The notes beneath the pieces are model-generated. The model did no database searches. It saw nothing but the letters and a program-made list of their open reading frames with translations, and was not told the origin of the DNA. The position numbers and the translations under genes are program-made. From NCBI RefSeq assembly GCF_025717675.1, contig NZ_JAJIRT010000002.1:124001-188000 (forward strand): a DNA stretch of 64,000 nt, given 5' to 3'. The stretch comes from Paucibacter sp. DJ2R-2 (lineage in GTDB: Bacteria > Pseudomonadota > Gammaproteobacteria > Burkholderiales > Burkholderiaceae_C). Positions 46,306-57,182 of this stretch are shown in pieces (within the stretch, counting starts at the first letter, position 1; the number at the start of each line of letters is the position of its first letter).

Positions 46306-46328
46306 GCGCCGATACGGCGCATTTTTTT
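46306..46328 (+). terminator. Intrinsic terminator after bolA
   Basis: GCGCCG-ATA-CGGCGC followed by ATTTTTTT. It lies between bolA and ppiC, leaving only 17 bases before the ppiC start, so ppiC must rely on readthrough or on a promoter upstream of or inside bolA. Confidence 0.85.
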
Positions 46329-46345
46329 AGCCCAAAGCCCTACCC

Positions 46346-47149
46346 ATGAAGAAGTTTGTGCTCGCCGCCTCCGTCGCGGCCCTGTCCGCTGCGCTCCTGC
46401 CCATGTCGGCCAGCGCGCAGAACCTCGCCATCGTGAACGGCAAAGCGGTGCCCAAGGCCCGCGCCGAACAGCTGATCAGCCAAGTCACCAAGAGCGGCCA
46501 GCAAGCCCGCACGCCTGAGCTGGAAAACCAGGTCAAGGACGAAGTCGTGCTGCGCGAAATCTTCATGCAGGAAGCCGAAAAGCGCGGCATTCCGGCCAGC
46601 GCCGACTACAAGGCTCAGATGGAACTGGCCCGCCAGAGCATCTTGATCCGCGAACTGTTTGCCGACCACGCCAAGAAGAACCCGGTCACCGACGCCGATG
46701 CCAAGGCCGAGTACGACAAGTTCAAGGCCCAGAACAGCGGCGAGGAAGTGCGCGCCCGCCACATCTTGGTCGAGAAGGAAGAAGACGCCAAGGCCCTGAT
46801 CGCCCAGATCAAGGCCGGCGGCAAGTTCGAAGAACTGGCCAGCAAGAACTCCAAGGACACCGGCTCCGCCGCCAACGGTGGCGATCTGGACTTCGCCAAG
46901 CCCAGCAGCTACGTGCCCGAGTTCGCCGCTGCCGTGACCAAGCTGAAGAAGGGCGAAATGACCGATGAGCCGGTCAAGACCCAGTACGGCTTCCACATCA
47001 TCAAGGTCGAAGACACCCGCGAAGCCCAGTTCCCGGCTTTCGATGATGTCAAGGCTCAGATCGTCCAGCGTCTGCAGCAGCAGAAGGTCGGCGCGTATCA
47101 GCAAGAGCTGAAGAGCAAGGCCAAGACGGACTACAAGTTCGCCAACTGA
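46346..47149 (+). CDS. Periplasmic peptidyl-prolyl cis-trans isomerase, PpiC/parvulin type
   Basis: A 267-residue exported foldase. The signal peptide ends at MSASAQ. A SurA-like N-terminal helical region (VNGKAVPKARAEQLISQVTK) precedes a single parvulin domain (VRARHILVEKEEDAKALIAQ, GGKFEELASKNSKDTGSAAN, then GGDLDFAKPSSYVPEFAAAV and YGFHIIKVEDTRE). It probably aids outer-membrane protein folding. Relatives of this yciB-bolA-ppiC order are common in Burkholderiales. Confidence 0.93.
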   Translation: MKKFVLAASVAALSAALLPMSASAQNLAIVNGKAVPKARAEQLISQVTKSGQQARTPELENQVKDEVVLREIFMQEAEKRGIPASADYKAQMELARQSILIRELFADHAKKNPVTDADAKAEYDKFKAQNSGEEVRARHILVEKEEDAKALIAQIKAGGKFEELASKNSKDTGSAANGGDLDFAKPSSYVPEFAAAVTKLKKGEMTDEPVKTQYGFHIIKVEDTREAQFPAFDDVKAQIVQRLQQQKVGAYQQELKSKAKTDYKFAN

Positions 47150-47265
47150 TGAGGCCCGTGGTGCCGAGCTCAAGCAGCTGTCGGCTCAAGCGCTGACCGC
47201 GCTCGCAGGCACCACGTTTTCTTGTCCGTCCACACACGCCGTACCCGTCAGGCCCAGCCAGACCC

Positions 47266-47303
47266 AACCCGCGCAAGGCCCTCAGGCTTTCCGCGGGTTT
47301 TTT
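47266..47303 (+). terminator. Intrinsic terminator after ppiC
   Basis: AACCCGCG (47266-47273) pairs with CGCGGGTT (47292-47299), with an inner GCC/GGC stem, and is followed by TTTTT. It lies 117 bp past the ppiC stop and 44 bp before the DUF2062 gene. Confidence 0.85.
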
Positions 47304-47346
47304 ACGGCCAAGGGCACATCGTTCACCGATCGATCCGAGGTTTCGT

Positions 47347-47907
47347 TTGCCCGCATCCCGTCTCGCCCGCCGCGTCCTGCCGCACCCAGACACTCTGGCC
47401 CAGACACCGGGCCTGCGCTGGCTCGGCCATTACCTCGCCCCACGCCCCTGGCTGTGGGTGGCGCACCGGCGTCGGGTCGCCATGGGCGTGGCCGTGGGCC
47501 TGGCGATCGGTGTCATTCCGCTGCCGACGCAGATGGTGCTGGCGGCCGTGCTGGCCATCATCTGCCGCGCCAATGTCGCCGCGGCCATTGCGGCGACCTG
47601 GCTGACCAACCCCTTCACCCTGGTGCCGATCTGGAGCCTGGCCATCGCGCTCGGTCGCCTGGCTTCGGGGCACAGCGGGCCGATTGCCACGCCGGAGATG
47701 CTGGCCATCACCTGGAGCGAACCGGCCAGCTGGCTGCCCTCGGCCTGGGCCTGGGTGCAGGCGCTCGGTGAGCCGCTGCTGATTGGCTTGCCATTGGCCG
47801 GCCTGGCCTTGGGTGCGGCGGCCTATTTGGTCGTCTACATCGGCTGGTGGGCCGTCATCCGCGGCGAGCGCTGGCGGCGCCTGCGTCAGCGCGCACGCGC
47901 GGCCTGA
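47347..47907 (+). CDS. DUF2062 membrane protein
   Basis: A 186-residue membrane protein of the DUF2062 family, visible in RRVAMGVAVGLAIGVIPLPT and TWLTNPFTLVPIWSLAIALG, with a C-terminal helix (AGLALGAAAYLVVYIGWWAV) and a basic tail. Function unknown. The start is the TTG at 47347; no ATG fits. It converges on the ABC ATPase gene with a 9-bp gap. Confidence 0.85.
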   Translation: MPASRLARRVLPHPDTLAQTPGLRWLGHYLAPRPWLWVAHRRRVAMGVAVGLAIGVIPLPTQMVLAAVLAIICRANVAAAIAATWLTNPFTLVPIWSLAIALGRLASGHSGPIATPEMLAITWSEPASWLPSAWAWVQALGEPLLIGLPLAGLALGAAAYLVVYIGWWAVIRGERWRRLRQRARAA

Positions 47908-47921
47908 GCGCGGCGCTCAGG
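47903..47921. repeat. Palindrome spanning two convergent stop codons
   Basis: CCTGAGCGC-G-GCGCTCAGG is a perfect 9-bp inverted repeat that contains the TGA of the DUF2062 gene and the TCA (stop on the minus strand) of the ABC ATPase gene. It has no T-run but may act as a transcription barrier between the two. Confidence 0.6.
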
Positions 47922-48630
47922 CGGCGGCCGTCGCTTCGTCCCGGAGCTCCGTCGTTGTTTGTTCGACCAGGCGGCCGGCCTCGATCCGCAGCTGACGCTG
48001 GCAGCGACGCGCAATCGCCGGATCATGGGTGACCAGCACCAGGGTCGTGCCCGCTTCGCGGTTCAGCTCGAACATCAGCTCCATCACGGCCGCGCCGGTG
48101 GCGAAATCGAGGCTGCCGGTGGGTTCATCGGCCAGCAGCAAGGCGGGCCGCACGACAAAGGCGCGCGCCAGGGCCACACGCTGCTGTTCACCGCCAGAGA
48201 GCACGCGCGGGTAATGGCCCAGGCGCTCGGACAGCCCCACCCGGCCGAGCATCTGCGTGGCCAGACTGCGCGCCTGCGGCTCGCCGCGCAGCTCCAGCGG
48301 CAGCATCACGTTCTCCAGCGCTGTCAGATTGGGCAAGAGCTGGAAGCTCTGGAACACAAAGCCCAGCTCGGCGCCTCGCACCGCGGCCCGCTGGTCTTCA
48401 TCGAGCACGAACAGGTCTTGCCCGCGCAGACGCACGGTGCCGCTGCTGGGCGTATCCAGCCCGGCAAGGATGGCCAGCAAGGTGCTCTTGCCTGAGCCCG
48501 AGGCACCGACGATGGCCACCGACTCCTGTGCCCGCAGGCTGAAGCTGATGTCATGCAGAATCACCAGCTCGCCGGTCGCGTCCTGCACCCGTTTGTTGAT
48601 GTGATCGACTTCCACAAGAATTTCGGACAT
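47917..48630 (-). CDS. ABC transporter ATP-binding protein, LolD/YbbA-like
   Basis: A 237-residue ATPase of the LolD/MacB/YbbA group. Walker A is GASGSGKST, the signature is [15 protein letters not shown], and Walker B is [13 protein letters not shown], with the H-loop in LVTHDP. Divergent neighbour to a TesA-type esterase with 15 bp between starts, the same pair as ybbA/tesA in E. coli. The permease that would use it (YbbP-like) is not adjacent. It may therefore belong to an orphan transporter or act with a permease elsewhere. Confidence 0.88.
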   Translation of the reverse strand: MSEILVEVDHINKRVQDATGELVILHDISFSLRAQESVAIVGASGSGKSTLLAILAGLDTPSSGTVRLRGQDLFVLDEDQRAAVRGAELGFVFQSFQLLPNLTALENVMLPLELRGEPQARSLATQMLGRVGLSERLGHYPRVLSGGEQQRVALARAFVVRPALLLADEPTGSLDFATGAAVMELMFELNREAGTTLVLVTHDPAIARRCQRQLRIEAGRLVEQTTTELRDEATAAA

Positions 48631-48645
48631 GGCGGAACCCAAAGA

Positions 48646-49344
48646 ATGAAGGACAGAAAAGCAGAGCCCGTCACGCAAGCGGCCCGGCGGGCAGCACTGC
48701 GCATGGCCTTGCACTGTAGCGTCTGCATCGCGGGCAGTGGGCTCGCGGGTCTTGCCAGCGCACAGACGAACGCCGACGAGCGCACGCTGGTGGTGCTTGG
48801 TGACAGCCTGTCCGCCGAATACGGCCTGAGCCGCGGCCAAGGCTGGGTGGCCTTGCTGGAGCAGCGCCTGGCCGAGCAGAAGCTGCCCCAGGGGCGCCGC
48901 TACCGCGTCATCAATGCCAGCATCAGCGGCGACACCACGGCCGGCGGTCGTGCCCGCCTGGCCACTTTGCTCAAGCTGCACCGGCCCGCCGTGCTCATCA
49001 TCGAACTCGGCGGCAACGACGCCTTGCGCGGCCTGCCTCTGGCCAACAGCCGCGAGAACCTGCTCGCCATGGTGCGCGCGGGCAAGGCGGCCGGCGCCAA
49101 GGTGCAGTTGCTCGGCATGCAGGTGCCGCCGAACTACGGCGCCAGCTACGGGCGCGAATTCGCCGGCCTGTTCAGCGAAGTGGCCAAGGCCGAGAAGGTG
49201 GCCCTGACCCCCTTCTTACTGGCCGGTTTTGCCGAGCGGCCGGATGCCCAGGATTGGTTCCAGGCCGACCGCATCCACCCCCTGGCCAAGGCCCATCCTC
49301 TGATGCTGGACCAGGTCTGGCCGGTGCTCAAACCCTTGCTCTGA
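48646..49344 (+). CDS. tesA: GDSL-family arylesterase/lysophospholipase, TesA-like
   Basis: A 232-residue exported SGNH hydrolase. The motifs are GDSLS (block I), NASISGDTTAGG (block II), GGND (block III) and DRIHP carrying the catalytic Asp and His. A signal-like hydrophobic stretch ends at AGLASAQ. Homologues are periplasmic thioesterase/lysophospholipase TesA. The ATG 48646 is chosen, with a later Met at 48703 as an alternative. Confidence 0.9.
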   Translation: MKDRKAEPVTQAARRAALRMALHCSVCIAGSGLAGLASAQTNADERTLVVLGDSLSAEYGLSRGQGWVALLEQRLAEQKLPQGRRYRVINASISGDTTAGGRARLATLLKLHRPAVLIIELGGNDALRGLPLANSRENLLAMVRAGKAAGAKVQLLGMQVPPNYGASYGREFAGLFSEVAKAEKVALTPFLLAGFAERPDAQDWFQADRIHPLAKAHPLMLDQVWPVLKPLL

Positions 49345-49369
49345 GCGCAGAGCGACGGAGAAAGAGCAA

Positions 49370-49400
49370 CGCCGCTGCGGCCCAAGGGCCGGCAGCGGCG
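49370..49400. terminator. GC-rich hairpin between tesA and the DUF6600 gene
   Basis: GCCGCTGC (49371-49378) and GGCAGCGGC (49391-49399) form a strong stem with an inner GGCCC/GGGCC pairing. It lies between two converging genes. No good T-run is seen on either side, so this is a weak or rho-assisted terminator. Confidence 0.5.
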
Positions 49401-49432
49401 CTGCAATCAAGAGTCAACCGGAGGTGCCTGTC

Positions 49433-51388
49433 TTAGCGCTCCCGCTCGCCGTTGCGGCGCGGCGGCCCGTCGGAGTTGCCACGATCCCGCTGCGGGCCTT
49501 GTGACTCGCTCTTGCTCGGCTGCTGCGGCTGAGCTTGAGGCTGCGGCGCTGGCGCCGGGCGCATGGGCAGAGAAGAAGGCTCGGCCGAGCGCATACGTTC
49601 GGGCGGACGCTCGACTGGGCGTTGTTCCATCGGTCGCTCAGCCGGGCGCTCGAATTGACGCTCCATGCGGCTGTCGCCACGATCCGGGCGCTGCGGGCCG
49701 GCCCGTTCGGAACGGTCGGCTCCCGGACGATCGGCCCAGGGCATGTTCGGCGGCACGGCCGGCTGCGCCGGAGCTTGGGGCTGCGCTTGCACCGGCGGCG
49801 CTGCACGGTCACGGTCACGGTCACGACCGCGCCAAGGCAGATCGGCCGGGCCGCCCGAACTCTGCGGCGCCGGAGCGCTGAGCTCGCCACGCTGCGGTCC
49901 GACGCGCTGTTCACGCGCATCCCTCTCCTCACGCGGGACTTGCTGATCGCGGCGGCGATTGGCGAACGGGTTGTCGTTGCGCCAAGGCACATCGGCCGCG
50001 CTGCGTCCAGCCGGGACCTCAGGGCTCATGGCGGGCCGCTGCGGCAGCATCGTGGCCAGCTCCTGGCGCGCCGGAGCCGCAGGCAAGGGCCGCACCGGGC
50101 CGCTGTCGGCGGCCGGCATGGCACGGACCGGCCCACCGGCGCCCGGCAGATAGCTGATGGCACCGCCGACTTCGCGGTTGCTGCGTGGCTTGTTGACGGT
50201 CACCGGGTCGCGATCGAAATGGTTGTTCAGGCGCTGGACATAGCCCGGGCTGTGGCGGAAGCCCGGCACATAGACTTCACGCGGGGCCAGCGGGTACCAG
50301 CCGTAATGCGGGCGCGGCGGGCGAGCGCCGCCCCCGATGCTGATGCCCACCGACACTGAGGGGCCACCCACCCAGGCCACCAAAGCCGGGGCATAGACCG
50401 GGCGCGCCACATAGCGGCCCGGTGACCAGCACCAGCGGCCATTCCAGCTGACCCAGCGGCCATAGTGGAAAGGCGCGAAGCCCCAGGGCGCATCGTCCAC
50501 CCAGCTCCAGCCCCAGTGGCGCGTCCAGGCCCAGTGGCCGTAGCGATACGGTGCCCAGTCGGCCACGACCACGGAAGGGAACCAGACGGCGCCGTACTCG
50601 GGCGACTGTTCCCAGCGGCCATGGCGGTCCAGATCTTCAGCGCCGGTCATCTCGGGCGAGACATAGCGCTGGCTCAGGCCTGCGTTGATGCTGTCGCCCT
50701 CGCTGCGGCTCTGTGCGTTGAGCCAGTCAATGAAGCCATCACCCTGCAAGCGCTGGCGCTCGGTGCGCGGGCCGCCGGCCCACCAGAACTCGGCCTGCTC
50801 GCCGTCCTGCAGCCAGACCGGCAGCGTGCCCTCGCCCTTGCTCGATTCAAAGCGCAAACGGCCCTGCAGGGCAAAGCCACGGCTGCCGCGGTCCATCTGC
50901 TCGACCCGGTACAAGCCCTCGCGCTCGGCGAAGAACAGGCCCTCGCGGGTCATCACCTTGTATTCGCTGACGGCCTCCTGCGAACGCAGGCGCAGCCCCA
51001 TATCGCCCTTGGCCAGCATCAGCAGCACGCGGCCCTCGTCGAGCTGGCTGATCTCCAGGTCGCTGCGCTCATCGAGCCAGAAGCTGCTGGAACCGACTCG
51101 CAGGCTGACGCGCGAGCGATCGTCGGTGCGCAGGCGGTCGCCCTCGGAGATGGTCTGGTTGCGCAACACGCGCGTCCATTCCTTGTTCTCGGCGTCAAAC
51201 AGCCAGGCCTCGCCAATGACTTCGGAGACCCGGCCGGCACGCGTCGGCGGGTCGCTGCCTGGCGCGGCTTGGGCGTGGGCCAGCTGCCAAGCGCTGAGGC
51301 CCAGCACCAAGCAGGCCAAGCACAGCCAGCTGCGCCAGGCCCAGGCCAGCGCAGCAGTGGCAGACAAATTTCGGGCGGCAACTTTCAT
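49433..51388 (-). CDS. DUF6600/FecR-like exported protein with Trp/Tyr-rich repeats
   Basis: A 651-residue exported protein. After a signal peptide ending near LAHAQA comes a FecR-like beta region (LRVGSSSFWLDERSDLEISQ). Next is a tandem series rich in Trp and Tyr, including GRWEQSPEYGAVWFPSVVVA, WAPYRYGHWAWTRHWGWSWV and FAPFHYGRWVSWNGRWCWSP, typical of DUF6600. The C-terminal 200 residues are low-complexity with many Arg, Pro and Gln. The function of DUF6600 proteins is not known. Start ATG 51388 fits the signal peptide. Confidence 0.85.
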   Translation of the reverse strand: MKVAARNLSATAALAWAWRSWLCLACLVLGLSAWQLAHAQAAPGSDPPTRAGRVSEVIGEAWLFDAENKEWTRVLRNQTISEGDRLRTDDRSRVSLRVGSSSFWLDERSDLEISQLDEGRVLLMLAKGDMGLRLRSQEAVSEYKVMTREGLFFAEREGLYRVEQMDRGSRGFALQGRLRFESSKGEGTLPVWLQDGEQAEFWWAGGPRTERQRLQGDGFIDWLNAQSRSEGDSINAGLSQRYVSPEMTGAEDLDRHGRWEQSPEYGAVWFPSVVVADWAPYRYGHWAWTRHWGWSWVDDAPWGFAPFHYGRWVSWNGRWCWSPGRYVARPVYAPALVAWVGGPSVSVGISIGGGARPPRPHYGWYPLAPREVYVPGFRHSPGYVQRLNNHFDRDPVTVNKPRSNREVGGAISYLPGAGGPVRAMPAADSGPVRPLPAAPARQELATMLPQRPAMSPEVPAGRSAADVPWRNDNPFANRRRDQQVPREERDAREQRVGPQRGELSAPAPQSSGGPADLPWRGRDRDRDRAAPPVQAQPQAPAQPAVPPNMPWADRPGADRSERAGPQRPDRGDSRMERQFERPAERPMEQRPVERPPERMRSAEPSSLPMRPAPAPQPQAQPQQPSKSESQGPQRDRGNSDGPPRRNGERER

Positions 51389-51503
51389 GACAAGCTCCTG
51401 TGACCCCAGCTCAACGCGCAGTCTGCTGCCGCGGAGGACCGTCTTTACAAACAATCACCACAGCAGAGTGCGAGGTGCAGGCCACGCACCCGAAAGGTGC
51501 GTC

Positions 51504-52040
51504 TCAATCGTCCGCCGCCGGGTCCAGCTCCGGGAACAGCACCGAGGTGAAGCCAAAGCGGCTGAAATCCTTGACCCGCATGGGATAGAGGACGCCGTCG
51601 AGGTGGTCGCACTCATGCTGGACCACGCGGGCATGGAAGCCTTCGGCCTCGCGCTCGAAGGCCTGGCCTTCGGCGTCAAAGCCGCGGTAGCGCAGGCGCG
51701 CATGACGCGGCACCACGCCGCGCAGGCCGGGCACCGAGAGGCAGCCCTCCCAGCCCTCTTCATCGGCCGCGCCGAGCAGCTCGATCTCGGGGTTGATCAG
51801 CACGGTGGGCGGCACGGGCGGCGCGTCCGGATAGCGCACATTGCTCTGGTAGCCAAAGATGACCAGGCGCAGGTCGACACCGATCTGCGGCGCGGCCAGG
51901 CCGGCGCCGTTGGCTGCCTTCATGGTCTCGAACATGTCGGCGATCAGGTCGCGCAGCTCCGGCGTACCGAAGTTCGTGACCGGCTGGGCCACGCGCAACA
52001 GGCGCGGGTCACCCATCTTCAAGATTTCATGCACGGCCAT
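51504..52040 (-). CDS. def: Peptide deformylase
   Basis: Removes the formyl group from the N-terminal Met of new proteins. The 178 residues contain all three metal-site motifs: [24 protein letters not shown] and [12 protein letters not shown], with catalytic Glu in the last. It stands alone rather than beside fmt, the usual partner, so it may be a second copy. Confidence 0.95.
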   Translation of the reverse strand: MAVHEILKMGDPRLLRVAQPVTNFGTPELRDLIADMFETMKAANGAGLAAPQIGVDLRLVIFGYQSNVRYPDAPPVPPTVLINPEIELLGAADEEGWEGCLSVPGLRGVVPRHARLRYRGFDAEGQAFEREAEGFHARVVQHECDHLDGVLYPMRVKDFSRFGFTSVLFPELDPAADD

Positions 52041-52104
52041 GGCAACGTCGCGACATCAGTTAAGGTGGGCGGATTCTAGAAGTGAGCCCGGAGACACCCC
52101 CGCC

Positions 52105-53076
52105 ATGCACGATTTTGTCCAGCCCCTCGGCCATGGCATCTATGCCATCGACACCGGCTTCCAGCGCCCGCAGTTCGACGCCGCCTATCTGATAGTGGAG
52201 GCCGGCCGCGCCGCCTTCATCGACACCGGCACCAACCACGCGGTACCGCGCCTGCTGGCGGCGCTGGGCGATCTGGGCTTGGGCCCGGAGGCAGTGGACT
52301 GGGTGATCCCCACCCATGTGCATCTGGACCATGCCGGCGGCGTGGGCCTGCTGATGCAGTCCCTGCCCCAGGCGCGCCTGGTGGTGCATCCGCGTGGCCT
52401 GCGCCATCTGATCGACCCGACCGCGCTCTACATGGGCGCCAAGGCCGTCTACGGCGAGGCCGAGATGCAGCGCTCCTACGGCCGCCTGCTGCCGGTGCCG
52501 GCCGAGCGGGCGCAGGCCAGCAGCGATGGCGAGACCCTGCACCTGGCCGGCCGCCCCCTGCTCTTGCTGGACACCCCTGGCCATGCCCGCCACCACCACT
52601 GCATCTGGGACGCGCACAGCCGCGGTTGCTTCACCGGCGACACCTTCGGCCTGAGCTACCGCGAGTTCGACACCGCGCAAGGCGCCTGGGCCTTGCCGAC
52701 CAGCACGCCGGTGCAGTTCGAGCCCGAGGCGCTGAAAGCCTCGATGGAGCGCCTGCTGGCTTTGCAGCCCACGCAGATTTTCCTGACCCACTACAGCCGC
52801 GTCGGCGGCAGCGCGGCCGAGGTGCAGCGCCTGGGCCAGCTGCTGCGCGAGCAGATCGACGAGATGGTGGCCCTGGCCCATGCCGCGCCGTTCGGCGCCA
52901 GCCCCGAGCGCCACGCTTTTCTGAAAACCGGGCTGGAGGCCATCTACCTGCCGCGCCTGCATGCCCATGGCTGCACGCAAAGCCTGGTGGCGCAGCTGGG
53001 CCTGCTGGAGATGGACATCGAGCTGAACGCCCAAGGCCTGGGCGTTTACCTCGACAAGCGCGCCGCTGCGGCCTGA
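52105..53076 (+). CDS. MBL-fold metallohydrolase
   Basis: A 323-residue metallo-beta-lactamase-fold hydrolase. The metal motif is THVHLDHAGG, followed by further ligands in DTPGHARHHHCIWD, TGDTFGLSYR and LTHYSR. It starts divergently from def with a 64-bp gap. The substrate is unknown; many relatives are thioester hydrolases or lactonases. It converges on the uraA-type gene with a 6-bp gap. Confidence 0.87.
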   Translation: MHDFVQPLGHGIYAIDTGFQRPQFDAAYLIVEAGRAAFIDTGTNHAVPRLLAALGDLGLGPEAVDWVIPTHVHLDHAGGVGLLMQSLPQARLVVHPRGLRHLIDPTALYMGAKAVYGEAEMQRSYGRLLPVPAERAQASSDGETLHLAGRPLLLLDTPGHARHHHCIWDAHSRGCFTGDTFGLSYREFDTAQGAWALPTSTPVQFEPEALKASMERLLALQPTQIFLTHYSRVGGSAAEVQRLGQLLREQIDEMVALAHAAPFGASPERHAFLKTGLEAIYLPRLHAHGCTQSLVAQLGLLEMDIELNAQGLGVYLDKRAAAA

Positions 53077-53082
53077 GGAACC

Positions 53083-54369
53083 TCAGTCCTTGCGGCCCAG
53101 TGACAGCAGGGCGTAGAGCAGGATGGCGCCAAAGGTGGCGGTTCCGATGCCGCCCAGCGCAAAGCTGCCCAGCTTCAAGGTGTAGTCGCCGGTGCCCAGC
53201 ACCAGGGTGATGGCGACCACCAGCAGGTTGCGGCTGTCGCTGAAGTCCACCCGCTTGTCCACCCAGATCTTGGCGCCGGCCACGGTGATCAGGCCGAAGA
53301 CGACGATGCTGACCCCGCCCATCACCGCCAGCGGAATCGCCTGGATCAGCGCCCCGAACTTGGGGCTGAAGCCCAGCAGCACGCCCAGCAGGCCAGCGAT
53401 CACGAAGATGGCGGTGGAGTAGATGCGGGTGGCGGCCATGACGCCAATGTTCTCGGCATAGGTGGTCACGCCGGTGCCGCCGGCGGCACCGCTGACCATG
53501 GTGGCCAGGCCGTCGCCCATGAAGGCGCGGCCCATGTCGGCGTCGAGATTGCGGCCGGTCATGGCGCTGACGGCTTTCAGGTGACCGAGGTTCTCGGCCA
53601 CCAGCACCACGACCACGGGCACGATCAGGAGCAGGGCCTGGGGCTCGAAGACCGGGCTGGCAAAACGCGGCAGGCCCACCCAGGCGGCATTGGCCACACC
53701 CGACAGGTCGATCGGCTTGCCCAGGCCCAGGCCATTGGTCAGCAGTGCGTAGAGCAGGCTGGCGGCCAGCAGACCCAGCAAGATCAGCAGGCGCTGGGCC
53801 ATGCCGCGGCTGTACACCGCTACCAGGGCCACGCTCAGAAAGGTGGCACCCTGCATCCAGGCATCGAAGCCGGTGGGTGCCATGTTTTTGATCGGGATTG
53901 CGGCCAAGTTCAGGCCGATCACGGCCACCACGGCGCCGGTCACCACCGGCGGCATCAGACGCTCGATCCAGCCCGTGCCCAACCAGGACACCAAGGCGCC
54001 GATCGCAAAGTAGACCGCGCCGCAGGCGATGATGCCGCCCAGGGCCAGTCCGATATTGGCGTTAGGTCCCGCGCCGGTGTAGCCGGTGGCGGCGATCACC
54101 ACGCCAATGAAGGCGAAGCTCGACCCCAAATAGCTGGGCACGCGGCCGCCCACCATCAGGAAGAAGATCAGGGTGCCGACGCCGCTCATCAGGATGGCGA
54201 CATTGGGGTCGAAGCCCATCAGCAGGGGCGCCAGCACGGTGGCGCCGAACATGGCGATCACATGCTGCAAGCCCATGGCCAGGGTCTGCGGCCAGGGCAG
54301 GCGTTCATCGGTCTGTACCGCTTGCCCGTCTTGGGCCGGCACCTCACGCCATTGGAAAAGTCGGCTCAT
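53083..54369 (-). CDS. uraA: Uracil/xanthine permease, NCS2 family (UraA-like)
   Basis: A 428-residue proton symporter with about 14 membrane helices. NCS2 features are [20 protein letters not shown] at the N-terminus, the conserved signature [20 protein letters not shown], and [20 protein letters not shown]. The Glu in VAENLGH is the substrate-binding residue of UraA. Uracil is the likely substrate. The symbol is given for similarity to UraA rather than to xanthine permeases. Confidence 0.9.
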   Translation of the reverse strand: MSRLFQWREVPAQDGQAVQTDERLPWPQTLAMGLQHVIAMFGATVLAPLLMGFDPNVAILMSGVGTLIFFLMVGGRVPSYLGSSFAFIGVVIAATGYTGAGPNANIGLALGGIIACGAVYFAIGALVSWLGTGWIERLMPPVVTGAVVAVIGLNLAAIPIKNMAPTGFDAWMQGATFLSVALVAVYSRGMAQRLLILLGLLAASLLYALLTNGLGLGKPIDLSGVANAAWVGLPRFASPVFEPQALLLIVPVVVVLVAENLGHLKAVSAMTGRNLDADMGRAFMGDGLATMVSGAAGGTGVTTYAENIGVMAATRIYSTAIFVIAGLLGVLLGFSPKFGALIQAIPLAVMGGVSIVVFGLITVAGAKIWVDKRVDFSDSRNLLVVAITLVLGTGDYTLKLGSFALGGIGTATFGAILLYALLSLGRKD

Positions 54370-54459
54370 GCTGCATGCGCTCCATCGTGTCTTGACGCCG
54401 CAGTGTAGTGAGGCCAGCCGCCCCGCCGACCCAGGGCTTGCACGCAGCCCGGATGGGCC

Positions 54460-55965
<1,506 letters not shown>

Positions 55966-55979
55966 GCGGCTGGTTCCCT

Positions 55980-57125
55980 CTAGGGCAGGGGCAAGGTGAT
56001 GCGAAAGTCGGTCCGGCCCGGTTCGCTTTCACAGTCGATCATGCCTTGGTGCTGTTGGGCGATCGTCTGCGCCAGCGTCAGGCCGAGGCCGGAACCGCCC
56101 TCTCGCCCCGACACCAGGGGAAAGAAGATGCGATCACGAATCTCGGCCGGAATTCCGGGGCCGTTGTCCTCGACATGCAATTCCAATGCCAAGCGCCAGC
56201 GCTGCTTACCAATGGTCACCTGGCGCGCCACCCGAGTGCGCAAGGTGATGGCGGCATCACCGGCCGCCATGCGGGATTGCAAGGCCTGGGCAGCGTTTTG
56301 CACGATGTTGAGCACGGCCTGGATCAGCTGTTCGCGGTCGCCTCGGAAGTCGGGCAGCGAGGTGTCGTAGTCGCGCTTGATCACCAGGCCGCGCGGATGT
56401 TCGACCAGCACCAGGGCGCGCACGCGCTCGCAGACCTCGTGGATGTTGACATCGGCCACCACCGGCGCGTGGCGGTGCGGCGCGAGCAGGCGGTCGACCA
56501 GGCTTTGCAGGCGATCGACCTCGTGGATGATGACTTGGGTGTACTCGCTGAGCTCAGGGCCTAACTCGGTGGGCGCCAGCTCCATGGCCAGCAGCTGCGC
56601 GGCGCCGCGGATGCCACCCAGTGGGTTCTTGATTTCGTGCGCCAGATTGCGCGTCAGCTCCTTGGTCGCCTGCACCTGGTCGAGCGTGCGCTCTTCGCGA
56701 TCCTGGCGGGTCTGCTGTGCGTTCTCGATCAGCTCGATCAAGACCAGGTCGCCACCGCGCGGCGTGGCCGAGCCGGCCTCCAGCTGCGAGACGATCACAT
56801 GGACCGGCACCAGCACCTCATGCGGCCGCACACCGCGGCGCAGCAAGGCATCGAAGCGGCTGCTGGAATAGGCATTGCGGGCCACGCCCTCGACCGTGTC
56901 GCGCAGGCGGCCGGCTTCGGCAAACCAGTCGTAGAGACTGCTGCGCTGCACGGCGCGGCGCGACAGGCCCATGACGTTCTCGAAGGCCGTGTTGGCGAAC
57001 AGGCATTCGCCATCGGGCCGGACCACGGCCACCATGGTGGCCAGCATGTCCAGCGCATCAAAGACCGGCGGGGTGCGCTCGGCCGCTTGAAAAGCCCCGA
57101 GGGGCGTGGGAGCGCTTGGGCTCAT
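55980..57125 (-). CDS. ntrB: Nitrogen regulation sensor kinase NtrB
   Basis: A 381-residue soluble histidine kinase. An N-terminal PAS domain (ALDMLATMVAVVRPDGECLF) is followed by the phospho-His H box NLAHEIKNPLGGIRGAAQLL. The ATP-binding part shows the N box ILNIVQNAAQAL, G1 HVEDNGPGIP and G2 GREGGSGLGLTLAQ. It responds to PII in this family and phosphorylates NtrC. Start ATG 57125 lies 57 bp after the DUF4124 gene, with ntrC 14 bp downstream. Confidence 0.95.
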   Translation of the reverse strand: MSPSAPTPLGAFQAAERTPPVFDALDMLATMVAVVRPDGECLFANTAFENVMGLSRRAVQRSSLYDWFAEAGRLRDTVEGVARNAYSSSRFDALLRRGVRPHEVLVPVHVIVSQLEAGSATPRGGDLVLIELIENAQQTRQDREERTLDQVQATKELTRNLAHEIKNPLGGIRGAAQLLAMELAPTELGPELSEYTQVIIHEVDRLQSLVDRLLAPHRHAPVVADVNIHEVCERVRALVLVEHPRGLVIKRDYDTSLPDFRGDREQLIQAVLNIVQNAAQALQSRMAAGDAAITLRTRVARQVTIGKQRWRLALELHVEDNGPGIPAEIRDRIFFPLVSGREGGSGLGLTLAQTIAQQHQGMIDCESEPGRTDFRITLPLP

Positions 57126-57182
57126 GACAACAACTCCTGAGTACGGCTGCGCGGCCCCGGAGCCGGCGCGACGCACCGGGCC

